Positions 52,837 through 61,860 are shown, counted from the first letter of the stretch. The stretch is 64,000 nucleotides of DNA from Neobacillus terrae (GCF_011393025.1 NZ_JAAOEO010000019.1:19317-83316), one strand, 5' to 3'. Notes: generated from the sequence alone by a model not told the origin. Numbers and translations are program-made.

Positions 52837-53178
52837 TTCATAGGAATTTCTTTAGATAATCCAGATTTAGTAGAAAGTCATAATTGTCGTCACGATGCCT
52901 GTATTACTATACCTGATGGTTTTGATAAAGAAATACATAATAATATACAATTTAGAAAGTTAGAAGGTGGGCAGTACGCCTTGTATCAATATTATGGTAC
53001 TCCTGGTATGTTGAATATTGGATATAAATATATGTACGAACAATGGTTGCCAAATAGTGACTATGAACCTGATTACGATAGACATAACCTTGAATTTAGT
53101 ATGAATAACCCCGATGAAGACTCAGAAGGGAAATCTAAGGTTCATTTATTTGTACCAGTTAAAAAAAGAATATTTTGA
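52837..53178 (+). pseudogene. 5'-truncated GyrI-like/AraC effector-binding domain
   Basis: An open frame from TTC-ATA at 52837 gives FIGISLDNPDLVESHNCRHD, then ACITIPDGFDK, LYQYYGTPGML and a C-terminal VHLFVPVKKRIF. This is the pattern of the GyrI-like effector domain found at the end of AraC-type regulators. There is no start codon or N-terminal part. It begins at the same junction that cuts the integrase, so one deletion or recombination probably damaged both. Confidence 0.65.
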
Positions 53179-53205
53179 ACGGGTGCTTATGTTAAGTAAA
53201 GGTGT

Positions 53206-53260
53206 TGCTGCGGCAGCATCTTTTTTCTTATTAAGCTAAGGGGCAGGGTAGTTCAAGAAG
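53206..53260 (+). repeat. Terminator plus inverted-repeat unit, copy 1
   Basis: A TGCTG/CAGCA hairpin with T6 (about 53206-53226) is joined to a 34-bp imperfect inverted repeat (53227-53260) of the form CTTATT...CTA...GGGGCAGG...TAGTT...AAG. It lies about 30 bp after the truncated regulator and 69 bp before the CPBP gene. Confidence 0.7.
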
Positions 53261-53328
53261 GAAATAACCAGGATTGATAGAATAGAATATTGAATAAAAG
53301 TAAAGCCTGAACAAATTTGGAGGGGGAA

Positions 53329-54003
53329 ATGCAATTAAATTTAAATTTCGAAGCTAAAGCAAAAATTTGTGGTGTAAAAACACTTATCTTCTATCTACTT
53401 GTCTTTTACTTTGTATGGGCTTTGAAAGAATTATGGGTAATTAATTATTTTCATTTATTTAGTGAAACAACCTATGCTTTATTTAATGCATCAGCTAAAG
53501 TTTTGGTTTGGATAGTTCCAGCTTGGCTTTATGTAAAGTATTATCTAAATACCAACCCAATGTACTACTTTAATATGAACATCAATGTTAAAAAAGGGTT
53601 GTTTTGGGGTATTATTCTTTCTTTATGCTATGGTTTATTGTGTTTTGCCATTGCAGTTTATCTTGATAAACAAGGAGTATTTCATTTCTTATTGCCGTTG
53701 GACAGTTATATTGATGGGTTCCTTGTGGTCGGGATTACCGAAGAGATAGTGTTTAGAGGACTTATCCTAAAAGAGATAAATAAAAGAATTTCTTTTTGGA
53801 AAGCAAATGTTATTACGGCTTTATTATTCTTGTTTATACACTATCCGATTTGGATCCATAACGGAACATTTTTTCATTTTGCGTCTCACGTTTTTATTTT
53901 TCTCCTTGGCTTAATCTTTGGTTATATTTACAAAAAAACAAGCTCACTATGGTCCGTGGTTATACTACATTCATTCTACGACTTTTTTATTAGCGTTTTA
54001 TGA
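53329..54003 (+). CDS. CPBP-family intramembrane metalloprotease
   Basis: A 224-residue protein with about six transmembrane helices. The catalytic motifs are EEIVFRG (EExxxR), FLFIHYP and HSFYDF, which place Glu, Glu and His within the membrane. Bacterial CPBP proteins act in peptide maturation or bacteriocin self-immunity. The ATG at 53329 has GGAGGGGG just upstream. It is preceded by a repeat unit and stands alone. Confidence 0.87.
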   Translation: MQLNLNFEAKAKICGVKTLIFYLLVFYFVWALKELWVINYFHLFSETTYALFNASAKVLVWIVPAWLYVKYYLNTNPMYYFNMNINVKKGLFWGIILSLCYGLLCFAIAVYLDKQGVFHFLLPLDSYIDGFLVVGITEEIVFRGLILKEINKRISFWKANVITALLFLFIHYPIWIHNGTFFHFASHVFIFLLGLIFGYIYKKTSSLWSVVILHSFYDFFISVL

Positions 54004-54387
54004 ATGCTATCACTACATTATTATTTGCAAGATTGTGAAGAAATGTACTTAAACAAACGGGGGCTTTTGTCGAATAAGATGTTACAAAAAGAACTCCACA
54101 TGAAGTGAATACAACAATGGTTCTTTTTTTATATGAATTTCATAATTAAGGTTTTTAATACAACATTTTATAAAAAAACCTTGGGAGAGGTCCCAAGATT
54201 TCTTCAATTATAATCAAAAACAATGAACACTTGCTGTCTTTTTTCTTATTCTCTTACGGATTTCCTTGTATAGGATACAATTAACTCCCCTGTATATTTG
54301 AGTATAATCAAAAGGAGAATTGAATCAACTTTGAAGCTTTTGTCTTAAATAACTTACTTCTTGAACATTGCATTATACTTTACATAG
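54004..54387. other. Intergenic region with two terminators
   Basis: A weak forward terminator (AAAAAGAAC around 54094-54102 with GTTCTTTTTTT around 54119-54130) may end the CPBP transcript. On the minus strand CTTGGG/CCCAAG followed by T7 (about 54175-54201) would stop transcription of the regulator gene. No gene is seen. Confidence 0.6.
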
Positions 54388-55749
54388 CTAAAAATTATAT
54401 TTAAAAGGGGGCAGAGTTAACTCGTGGAAATGAGTATACAAAAATTGGCTTTCTAAATGACTATGATATAGTTCTAAAGCAATCACTGCTTCGTTTTTTA
54501 AAGATTTAATTTTGCTGATTTCATAAAGAATATCAGCTTTTATCAGACCATCATAGTTACTTTCTAAAACATTTAGTGCATTTTGAAATAAAAGTAAAGC
54601 ACTATCACTATCTTTTGTATATTTTTTTAGGAATTTACCTTCTAAATAATAATTTCTGGCAATAATCAATTTGGTTTGTATGTGCTGCAGTAAAGGTTTA
54701 GTCCTATTAATTAATTCATGTATGAATGACATATCTACATCTTTTTTTAATAAAACATATATACCCAATTGCATTAACGATAGACCAGTTTCTTTGTACT
54801 TATCCATTTGACAAATCAATTCAGTATCAGACCAAAATTCTTCTCTTAATTTAATCGTTAAATCAGAAGTAGGATATGAAGTGAGAAGAGTGTAAATGGT
54901 TAAAGCCCATCCCCGAAGTATTCCATCTTTATCCTTATTTTGTTGTAATTTTTCTCTCAGCGAGAGTAAATCTTCTCTAATATCACTTATTGCTGTGTTT
55001 TCTAAAAATCTTATAAGGATCTTGATATATTCCGTTTCAAGAGGGCTAATCAAATGGTGCTTAACATTATTAATGCATTTTAAGGCTTTATAATAGGCCC
55101 CCATATAGACATGAAGTATCGAGAGGTTAAAATATATATTGTCTCTCTCTTCCTTTGTAATAGTTGGATTTTCTTTAGAAAGTTCCAAAGCTTTTTCCAA
55201 AAGAATGACACTTTGAGAAACTTTTTTTTGGGAAAACAAAATACTAGCAATGGCGCTGTATGCTTTTAGTTTCATTAGTAAGCTGTAATTACTTGAGTCT
55301 TTGGATTCGATCACGTTTGTTAAAAACTCTATGGCAGACTCTGATTGTTGTGTATTCAAATAATAGATCCCAGCAAGAAAATTGAAATCAATTTTTCTGC
55401 TTGGTATTTGGTATGTAACTATATTTTCTTTAAAAGTAAAAAGTTCGCTTTTTACTCCTTCCCAATGTTGCAAACCGATTAAATCATTTATTTTTTGTTT
55501 TTGATAGTCAAGCTCTCTTATTTTGACATCGATGTTAGGATCGGAAAAAAAACTCAGAGGTGTGTTAAGTTTCCTGCTAAATTTCGTAAGGTCTTCCACA
55601 GATACTGATATATGTCCATTTTCTATATTACTTATCTTTCCTACAGAACAAATTCCTTTAGCCAGTTCTTCTAATGTCATTCCGTTTTCTTTTCTTTTTG
55701 CTCGTAATTTATCTCCAATATTATTATGTCTAGGTATTTGGGTTTTCAT
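54388..55749 (-). CDS. XRE-family regulator with TPR repeats (RRNPP-like)
   Basis: A 453-residue protein with an N-terminal helix-turn-helix (about residues 12-66, GMTLEELAKGICSVGKISNI) and a long helical region of TPR-like repeats. This is the architecture of RRNPP regulators (PlcR, NprR, Rgg), which bind short signal peptides imported by Opp. No pheromone precursor gene is visible beside it. AGGAGAATAT precedes the ATG. The peptide-sensing role is inferred; a peptide-free HTH-TPR regulator is the alternative. Confidence 0.8.
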   Translation of the reverse strand: MKTQIPRHNNIGDKLRAKRKENGMTLEELAKGICSVGKISNIENGHISVSVEDLTKFSRKLNTPLSFFSDPNIDVKIRELDYQKQKINDLIGLQHWEGVKSELFTFKENIVTYQIPSRKIDFNFLAGIYYLNTQQSESAIEFLTNVIESKDSSNYSLLMKLKAYSAIASILFSQKKVSQSVILLEKALELSKENPTITKEERDNIYFNLSILHVYMGAYYKALKCINNVKHHLISPLETEYIKILIRFLENTAISDIREDLLSLREKLQQNKDKDGILRGWALTIYTLLTSYPTSDLTIKLREEFWSDTELICQMDKYKETGLSLMQLGIYVLLKKDVDMSFIHELINRTKPLLQHIQTKLIIARNYYLEGKFLKKYTKDSDSALLLFQNALNVLESNYDGLIKADILYEISKIKSLKNEAVIALELYHSHLESQFLYTHFHELTLPPFKYNF

Positions 55750-55878
55750 ATATTCTCCTATGAGTCTTTATAGTAAGATAGATCATTTTAAATAGTTACA
55801 TTTTACTATAATAATCTATGGAATAATAATTTTAATGTATAGAAATAAATTTTTTTTAGAATTTTTTCAAAAAAAGCA

Positions 55879-55906
55879 TTGAAATTTTATGTAATCCTGT
55901 TATACT
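55879..55906 (+). promoter_or_regulatory. Promoter of the leader RNA
   Basis: TTGAAA (55879-55884), 16 bp, TATACT (55901-55906). It faces the EAL-CheW-MCP genes and is back-to-back with the XRE-TPR gene. Confidence 0.65.
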
Positions 55907-55911
55907 TTGGT

Positions 55912-56096
55912 AATGTTGGTTCAAAAGTACTAGATCTGGTATATGTGTGATGGAGAACAGCGAACCTGTTGCTTATTAACATTACCCAATTCGTTTTGCA
56001 AGGGATATTAGGATTTTTGGTAGCGAACCTGTCAAAAAGCTAAAACACTTCCTTTTTCTTGAATGTAAATTCTCGAAAAGAAGTGTTTTTTTATTT
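55912..56096 (+). ncRNA. Structured, terminated leader RNA upstream of the EAL gene
   Basis: From the promoter the transcript would contain GGTAATGTT pairing AACATTACC (around 55909-55917 and 55977-55985). The 11-mer AGCGAACCTGT occurs twice (about 55968 and 56023), the first copy inside AACAG/CTGTT. The transcript ends in a terminator, AAAACACTTC...GAAGTGTTTTTTT (about 56042-56094). This layout suggests an attenuating leader, a riboswitch or a small RNA. It does not match the c-di-GMP riboswitch classes I know. Coding content is limited to very short frames. Confidence 0.5.
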
Positions 56097-56183
56097 TGAA
56101 ATAATTTGAAACGGTAAGGTTAATTAGTGCTTATGTTGGAGTGTAATTGTTTGTTAGAACAAATAAATGAGGAGTAAGAATTA

Positions 56184-56903
56184 ATGAGCAATGATGCACA
56201 AAATTTTTCTATTCTGGTAAGAGAACAATCATTTTTCCATGAGTATCAACCTTTATGGAATACTAAATCCAAAAAAGTCTTTGCTTATGAGGCATTATTA
56301 CGTACTGAACCGAGGATTAATCCAGTCCTTATTTTTAAACAGGGGAGAGAAAAAGGGGTTTTATATGATTTTGATACTGCTTCCATTTCGAAATCTATTA
56401 AGAAATATCCTGATTCGTATTGGGATAACTTTTTCCTTTTTGTTAACATATTCCCTTCGACTATTATTCATCCTAAATTTACTGAATTTATCGAGGGTTT
56501 AGTTAACGAATATCCTATCATAAAAGGCAGAGTGATATTCGAAATTAATGAGGACCCAATAGAATCGAAACTATGGAATGAAGAAAATTTTATTAACGGT
56601 TTACTTTTTTTAAAGAGCATGAAGTTATTGATTGCTCTAGATGATTTATCTTTCACCTCAAATGCTTTTGAGAAAATCATTCAGATTAAACCTCACTTTG
56701 CGAAGTTAGATCGAACTTGTTCAGAAAATCTAGCAAAGTCGCTAGAGAAACAAACAGACATTGAATCTTTTCTGGCTATTACAGATAACCATTCGGTTGT
56801 GGTGCTTGAAGGCATTGAAAAAAAAGAGGATTATGTCACTGCGTGTAACTTAGGTATATTAGCTGTACAAGGATACTATATTTCGAAGCCTCAAAGGTTA
56901 TAG
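56184..56903 (+). CDS. EAL-domain protein (c-di-GMP phosphodiesterase)
   Basis: A 239-residue stand-alone EAL domain. Motifs in order are YEALLRTE (EAL), FVNIFPS (Asn), IFEINED (Glu), IALDDLS (Asp pair), AKLDRT (Lys), LEGIE (Glu) and QGYYISKP (Gln). All catalytic positions known for active enzymes appear present, although loop 6 is DDLS rather than DDFG. GAGGAG precedes the ATG. It is the first gene before cheW and mcp genes. Confidence 0.85.
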   Translation: MSNDAQNFSILVREQSFFHEYQPLWNTKSKKVFAYEALLRTEPRINPVLIFKQGREKGVLYDFDTASISKSIKKYPDSYWDNFFLFVNIFPSTIIHPKFTEFIEGLVNEYPIIKGRVIFEINEDPIESKLWNEENFINGLLFLKSMKLLIALDDLSFTSNAFEKIIQIKPHFAKLDRTCSENLAKSLEKQTDIESFLAITDNHSVVVLEGIEKKEDYVTACNLGILAVQGYYISKPQRL

Positions 56904-56987
56904 TGAATGCGTAAGTTTCTTATGAATATCTTAGCTAAGAGTAAAATTATGAGGTTACAAAAACAGCAATATTGGGAGAAAGCAATC

Positions 56988-57473
56988 ATGAAAAGGACTT
57001 TTGTTTTATTTGAAGCTCGTAAAACTTTTTATGGAATTGACATTAAAAAAATAGTATCAATTGAAAAGAAAAGTGATGTAATCAATCTACCTAAAACCCC
57101 TGAATATATGGTGGGTATTGTAAACATTAGAGGCAAAGTAGTACCTGTAATAGATAGTTATCATGTGTTTTATAACTATAGGATACCTGCTGATGCAGTT
57201 ACTCGATATATTTTATTAGATGTTAATGGATTAACAATTGCATTAATGGTAGAGGACACAAATGAAATAATTAGCATTGATAGTGACTCAATAAACCCTG
57301 TTAAAATGTTGAATGATAGTCCATTTTTTGAGGGGATCGCCCTGGAAGGAGAACGTATGATAACAATATTAAATATTGAAGAAATAATTTCCAATCTTAA
57401 GAATTTGGATTATATCCGGGGAGAATACATAAATAATCATTATGAAACCGAAGAGAATTTGAATAATATATAA
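56988..57473 (+). CDS. CheW-like chemotaxis coupling protein
   Basis: A 161-residue single CheW domain that would link chemoreceptors to the CheA kinase. Family markers are FYGIDIKKIVSIEKK, VGIVNIRGKVVPVIDSY and the C-terminal MITILNIEEII. The ATG at 56988 has GGGAG 9 bases upstream. The frame extends to 56907, just after the EAL stop, but without a ribosome site. No CheA or CheY is near. Confidence 0.83.
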   Translation: MKRTFVLFEARKTFYGIDIKKIVSIEKKSDVINLPKTPEYMVGIVNIRGKVVPVIDSYHVFYNYRIPADAVTRYILLDVNGLTIALMVEDTNEIISIDSDSINPVKMLNDSPFFEGIALEGERMITILNIEEIISNLKNLDYIRGEYINNHYETEENLNNI

Positions 57474-57502
57474 CCTTAATACAGCGGGAGGACTAACAAC
57501 TA

Positions 57503-59209
57503 ATGATGAAGAAAAAAGTTAATAAAAGGTTAAAGTTAGGAACAAAAATCAATTTGATTGTTTTAAGTATTGTCCTATTATTATCCATAATTATAGGAAT
57601 TGTGGTAGTCAGCGAAGTGACAAAGGGAATTAAGTCATTTGCGGTTGAGAAAGCAAAAGGGGACTTAAGTTTAAGTTACCGGTACATCAAAGATAAGTTT
57701 CCTGGTGATTGGGAAATCAAAAATGGAAAGTTATACAAAGGAGATTATTCTTTTAATAATAGCTTAGACATAGTAGACAAAATAGCAAAAGATACGGGTG
57801 ATACAGTAACAATCTTTCAGGGGGAAACACGTATAGCAACAAACGTAATTGTAAATGGAAAGAGGAATATCGGAACTCAAGTTTCCCAGGAAGTTGGTGA
57901 TGTCGTGATAAAAGAGGGGAAAAACTATTACGGTGAAGCTTCAGTTTCCGGTAAAATTTATCAAACTGCTTATATGCCTTTAAAGAATAACAGTGGTGAA
58001 ACAATGGGTATCCTTTATGTGGGAGCTCCTCAAACAATAATTGATGAAATTTTATCATCGTTTTTAACCAAATTTATAATTTTAGTGATTTCCGTAATTA
58101 TAATTTCTGTTCTTATTATTCTGTGGTTTACTAGCCGATTAAAGAAAAGACTGGAGGCCATTTCTAGTGCATTAGAGAATGCAGGAAAAGGTGATTTTAC
58201 AACAGTCGTTATGGACGATGCCGGGGATGAGTTAAGTGACCTCTCTGAAAGCTATAACAATATGAGGGATAATTTAAGTAATATGATTAAAATTATACTT
58301 GAGACCTCTGAGCAGGTAGCTGCGTCATCTGAAGAGTTAACCGCAGGAGCTGAACAAACCAGCAAAGCTACTGAACAGATTACAGAAGCAATCCAACAAA
58401 TAGCTAGCGGTTCAGATACTCAAACACAAAGTATTGAAGAGAGCTCAAAAGCTCTGGAGGAATTAACATTAGGTATAGCTAATATTGCTGAATCTTCTGC
58501 AACCATAGCTGAAAATGGAACACAAACCAGTCAGCGTGCTAAACAAGGTGAAAAGTTTGTTCAAGAAACAGCCGATCAGATGAATATGATCCACTCAACT
58601 GTAAATGATACCGGGAATATTATAATGCTACTAAATGAAAGATCTAAACAAATTGGTGATTTTTCAAAATTGATAACAGAAATCGCAAATCAGACAAATT
58701 TATTAGCTTTAAACGCAGCAATTGAAGCTGCAAGGGCAGGAGAACACGGTAAAGGATTTGCTGTAGTAGCAGATGAGGTAAGAAAACTTGCAGAACAATC
58801 ACAAGATTCATCCTCACAAATTTCTGAGTTAATAAAGCATATACAAAATGATATGGACCGTTCAAATGATTCAATGGATATGGTGAAAAAAGAGGTTCAA
58901 AATGGATTGGGGATTGTTTCTAAAACACAAGATAGCTTTGAAGAAATCTTAAACTCTATGAATGAAATGGGAGAGCAAATAGACGGAATGGCTGCAACCG
59001 CCCAACAAATGTCAGCCAGTACCCAAGAGGTATCAGCAACTGTTGCAGGAGTGACCTCTATTTCTAAAGAGTCTTCAATGCATAGTCAAAATGTAGCTGC
59101 TTCAGCTGAAGAACAACTGGCATCAATGGAAGAGATTTCAGCTTCCGCATACAATTTATCCAAAATGGCAGAGGATTTACAGGATACTGTGAGTAAGTTT
59201 CGAATCTAG
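57503..59209 (+). CDS. Methyl-accepting chemotaxis protein with single Cache domain
   Basis: A 568-residue chemoreceptor with TM1 at about residues 15-38, an extracellular single-Cache-type domain (about 45-185, ending GETMGILYVGAP), TM2 at about 190-212 and HAMP at about 213-265. The methyl-accepting signalling domain has the hairpin tip EIANQTNLLALNAAIEAARA, followed by GEHGKGFAVVADEVRKLAEQ. GGGAGG precedes the start. Its ligand is unknown; single Cache domains often bind small carboxylates. Confidence 0.92.
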   Translation: MMKKKVNKRLKLGTKINLIVLSIVLLLSIIIGIVVVSEVTKGIKSFAVEKAKGDLSLSYRYIKDKFPGDWEIKNGKLYKGDYSFNNSLDIVDKIAKDTGDTVTIFQGETRIATNVIVNGKRNIGTQVSQEVGDVVIKEGKNYYGEASVSGKIYQTAYMPLKNNSGETMGILYVGAPQTIIDEILSSFLTKFIILVISVIIISVLIILWFTSRLKKRLEAISSALENAGKGDFTTVVMDDAGDELSDLSESYNNMRDNLSNMIKIILETSEQVAASSEELTAGAEQTSKATEQITEAIQQIASGSDTQTQSIEESSKALEELTLGIANIAESSATIAENGTQTSQRAKQGEKFVQETADQMNMIHSTVNDTGNIIMLLNERSKQIGDFSKLITEIANQTNLLALNAAIEAARAGEHGKGFAVVADEVRKLAEQSQDSSSQISELIKHIQNDMDRSNDSMDMVKKEVQNGLGIVSKTQDSFEEILNSMNEMGEQIDGMAATAQQMSASTQEVSATVAGVTSISKESSMHSQNVAASAEEQLASMEEISASAYNLSKMAEDLQDTVSKFRI

Positions 59210-59263
59210 TTTAAAGTAAAAAAATCTAAAAATAAGTTGAAGAATATCAGTTTTTAAAAACAG

Positions 59264-59313
59264 CACCCTAATAACTTTAGTATAAGATACTACTTAGTAG
59301 GGTGCTTTCTTCT
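59264..59313 (+). terminator. Terminator of the EAL-cheW-mcp operon
   Basis: AGCACCCTA pairs with TAGGGTGCT across a loop with smaller inner pairings, followed by TTTCTTC. It is 55 bp after the mcp stop. Confidence 0.8.
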
Positions 59314-59352
59314 GAATAATTTACAACCCAAAATTGCAACTAAATCTATCTT

Positions 59353-59712
59353 TCATTTAGAAAACTTGGATTCTATATCTTCATCAAAAACAAAAATAGA
59401 CATACCCAAATCTCTATCAATATCTATATCCACAAAGAGATCCTTAAAGTTGCATCCTAAGAATTCTTCCATTTCTACAGGGGGATTATTTTGGTAAATC
59501 TCTTTTACCATTTCAGTTCTTGCTGCTCTTAAAGCCTGCTTGCCTTCATAGGCAGTGGCAATAAATTTCTCTACTGGAGAAAGATTGCCTTCCATTTCGC
59601 TTATAGCCCAGTTTTTACAGAAGGTTGTCGTTATTTTACTTGGTCCTTTTCCCATATGTTTTTTTCTAAAATGACGGACTAGATTGCTGAATTCTGCTTC
59701 GTATTTATTCAT
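59353..59712 (-). CDS. DUF2294 domain-containing protein
   Basis: A 119-residue soluble protein. The N-terminal half (LVRHFRKKHMGKGPSKITTT, then LSPVEKFIATAYEGKQALRAA) matches the DUF2294 pattern common in Bacillus. Function is unknown. It is convergent with the mcp operon. Confidence 0.75.
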   Translation of the reverse strand: MNKYEAEFSNLVRHFRKKHMGKGPSKITTTFCKNWAISEMEGNLSPVEKFIATAYEGKQALRAARTEMVKEIYQNNPPVEMEEFLGCNFKDLFVDIDIDRDLGMSIFVFDEDIESKFSK

Positions 59713-59906
59713 AATGTCTCCTATTCCTTAGGCGAATATGAATGTATTTTACTATATAGAAACTTAATAGAGAAGGGGGAAACGATGGATATTACTCCCA
59801 GTTTTATATGAAAAGAATTCAAGCAACTAGGATTTTTAAGGATAAGTTTACTTTATTATTATTGTTCCAGCATAATTGAGTATTTAGGAGGAAATAAAGA
59901 AAACAT

Positions 59907-60485
59907 ATGAACAGTACGACACACCAATGGGATTACATACAGAACCATATAGGGCAAAAATCATTAAAATCTATCGCTGACAAATTGGAAATGCCGGTAA
60001 GAACAATACAAATTATGTTGATTCGAAAGAACGGAACCTCCAATACCAAGATACATACAGGAATGTTAACAGCAGGAGAATTAGCAAAGATTTTAAAAAT
60101 TGACCGGAATACCATAATAGGGTGGATTTCCCGCCACTCATTAAAAGCTTCAAAAAAAGTAACGAACAGTAAGAAAAAATACACGTTTATTAAGATTGAA
60201 GATTTTTGGGATTGGTGCTATGAACATCTTGAAAAAGTAGACCTTTCACAATATGAAGCTAAAAGTCTCCTACCAGAACCATCATGGGTAGCTAGAGAAA
60301 TGAAGGAAAGTAAAAAAGTAAGTAATTATAAGAAATGGACCACAAAAGAAGAAATTAAATTAAAGTATTTAGTTGGTATGGGATACAGTTGGCAAAAAAT
60401 TGGAGAAATCTTAGAACGTAAACCGGGTGCTGTTGAAAAGAAATATTCTAGGATAAAAGAACAAGAAATTAGTTTTAGAGAATAG
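59907..60485 (+). CDS. Putative DNA-binding protein (MerR-like helix plus Myb/SANT-like C-terminus)
   Basis: A 192-residue basic protein. Residues about 52-85 (MLTAGELAKILKIDRNTIIG) look like an excisionase/MerR-type helix-turn-helix. The C-terminal 50 residues (WTTKEEIKLKYLVGMGYSWQ, then KIGEILERKPGAVEKKYSRI) look like a Myb/SANT helix bundle. AGGAGG lies 15 bases before the ATG. This mixture is typical of phage or accessory genes. No partner is nearby. Confidence 0.65.
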   Translation: MNSTTHQWDYIQNHIGQKSLKSIADKLEMPVRTIQIMLIRKNGTSNTKIHTGMLTAGELAKILKIDRNTIIGWISRHSLKASKKVTNSKKKYTFIKIEDFWDWCYEHLEKVDLSQYEAKSLLPEPSWVAREMKESKKVSNYKKWTTKEEIKLKYLVGMGYSWQKIGEILERKPGAVEKKYSRIKEQEISFRE

Positions 60486-60519
60486 TACCCGGAAATCGAT
60501 AAGTATACATCGTATAAAT

Positions 60520-60729
60520 AACCATCCAGGTGCCAAAGAGTATCAAAAGAAGATATTTGCCGAAGGCATCCCAGCAACAATGTTTGGAGTTGCAGATATT
60601 CGTAAAGAGTTCGACCGATTATTGGAAAACGGCGTGAAGTTTACTATAGAGCGGACAAAAATGGGCTAAGTCACAATAGCTGTCTTCGACGATACATACC
60701 GCAACCTTATTCAGATAATGCAGAAGTAA
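60520..60729 (+). pseudogene. Glyoxalase/VOC-domain gene fragment with internal stop
   Basis: One frame reads NHPGAKEYQKKIFAEGIPAT, then MFGVADIRKEFDRLLENGVKF and TIERTKMG. A TAA stop follows (60667-60669), then VTIAVFDDTYRNLIQIMQK. This is the C-terminal half of a VOC (glyoxalase-fold) protein with its N-terminus missing and one nonsense codon. Confidence 0.7.
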
Positions 60730-60888
60730 CTTTATGTAGAAAAAGTTATCAATAAAGTGTTTTTATCAATAATTAAACAACAACTTTATGTTTACCTTGT
60801 TCTATTTTTAGGACAGGGTTATACATTTTTAAGGTTTAAAATAAATGATATTGTGAATAAGTTCACTTAAACTATTGGGGCAAGAGTT

Positions 60889-60956
60889 AAACAAGAGGTT
60901 GCTGCAGCAGCGTCTTTTTTTCTTATTCAACTTACGAAACAGGATAGTTAAATAAG
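60889..60956 (+). repeat. Terminator plus inverted-repeat unit, copy 2
   Basis: A TTGCTGCAGCAGCG hairpin with T7 is followed by a 35-bp inverted repeat (60922-60956) beginning CTTATTCAACT and ending AGTTAAATAAG. Confidence 0.72.
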
Positions 60957-61111
60957 GTATTTACAATTGCAAAGATGAATTATATATATCCTAAAAAAAG
61001 TATTCTTTTCTATTGATTTTAGAGGATTTTGAGTTTTTTTTTAACTTGATGTGCATTTGATGCTACCTTAATATAAACAAGTGCAAAAGTTTCTAAATAA
61101 GAGGTGTAATT

Positions 61112-61537
61112 ATGAAGTTTGATGAGTTTACAGTTGGACAGGTGTTTGAAACTAAGTCCTTCAAAATGACAAAAGCGGATATTATGAGATTTGCAGGAGA
61201 ATTTGATCCTCAATATATGCATTTAGATGAGGAAAAAGCAAAGCAGGGGAGATTTGATGGAATCATCGCTTCCGGACTACATACATTAAGCATTTCAGTA
61301 AGGCTTTGGATTGAACAAGGTATCTATGGTGATGATATCATCGCTGGAACAGGGATGAATAATATGAAATTTATAAAACCGGTGTATCCTGGTGATAAAT
61401 TGTATACCATCGCCGAGGTTATCGATAAGAAAGAGACGAAGAATGAATCGGGAATCATTACTGTATTGTTATCTACTTACAACGATAAAGAAGATAAAGT
61501 ATTAGAAGTAGACCTGTCGGGATTGATTAAGCGATGA
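61112..61537 (+). CDS. MaoC-like hot-dog-fold dehydratase/thioesterase family protein
   Basis: A 141-residue protein with FAGEFDPQYMHLDEEKAKQ (about residues 29-47), the (R)-hydratase motif with catalytic Asp and His of the MaoC family, and GTGMNNMKFIKPVYPGDKL. These proteins usually hydrate enoyl-CoA. GAGGTG precedes the ATG. It stands alone in accessory DNA, so its pathway is unclear. Confidence 0.87.
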   Translation: MKFDEFTVGQVFETKSFKMTKADIMRFAGEFDPQYMHLDEEKAKQGRFDGIIASGLHTLSISVRLWIEQGIYGDDIIAGTGMNNMKFIKPVYPGDKLYTIAEVIDKKETKNESGIITVLLSTYNDKEDKVLEVDLSGLIKR

Positions 61538-61860
61538 TGTGTTGTAATTGAAAATAAGTGAAATAATCTACACAAGTCAATTACGGCTTATGGGTTGAGT
61601 ATTTTCATAATTGCATTTTTGGAAAGGGTCTTATTCCACTACCATGGAAGTACAAAGCAGTCAAAATCTAAAAACGACAATACTAAAGTAGACCCAGCGA
61701 TTATAATTTTTAAAAAAGCTGAGCCTAAAATAAAACCTCATGTCGCAATATCATTATGACCACAATAACGCTACTTTCATTCTCTGTGGTGAAGAGCTGG
61801 TTTTTAGCGATTCATGGATGGCTAACGGGGGCGTTAGTTGAAATATTAAAAGGACTGGTT
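61538..61860. other. Intergenic region with partial repeat and terminator
   Basis: No gene is supported. GCTAACGGGGGCGTTAGTTGAA (61821 onward, shown in part) resembles the centre of the inverted-repeat family. AAAGGACTG/CAGTCCTTT (about 61848-61870) ends transcription in either direction. Confidence 0.5.

Noticed and set aside
55930..56035. Pheromone precursor gene for the XRE-TPR regulator
   Set aside because: Only frames of about 9-23 codons without ribosome sites or signal peptides are present, and they lie in a structured RNA.
55912..56096. Cyclic di-GMP riboswitch
   Set aside because: The conserved core sequences of the known classes are not present; only the position before an EAL gene suggested it.
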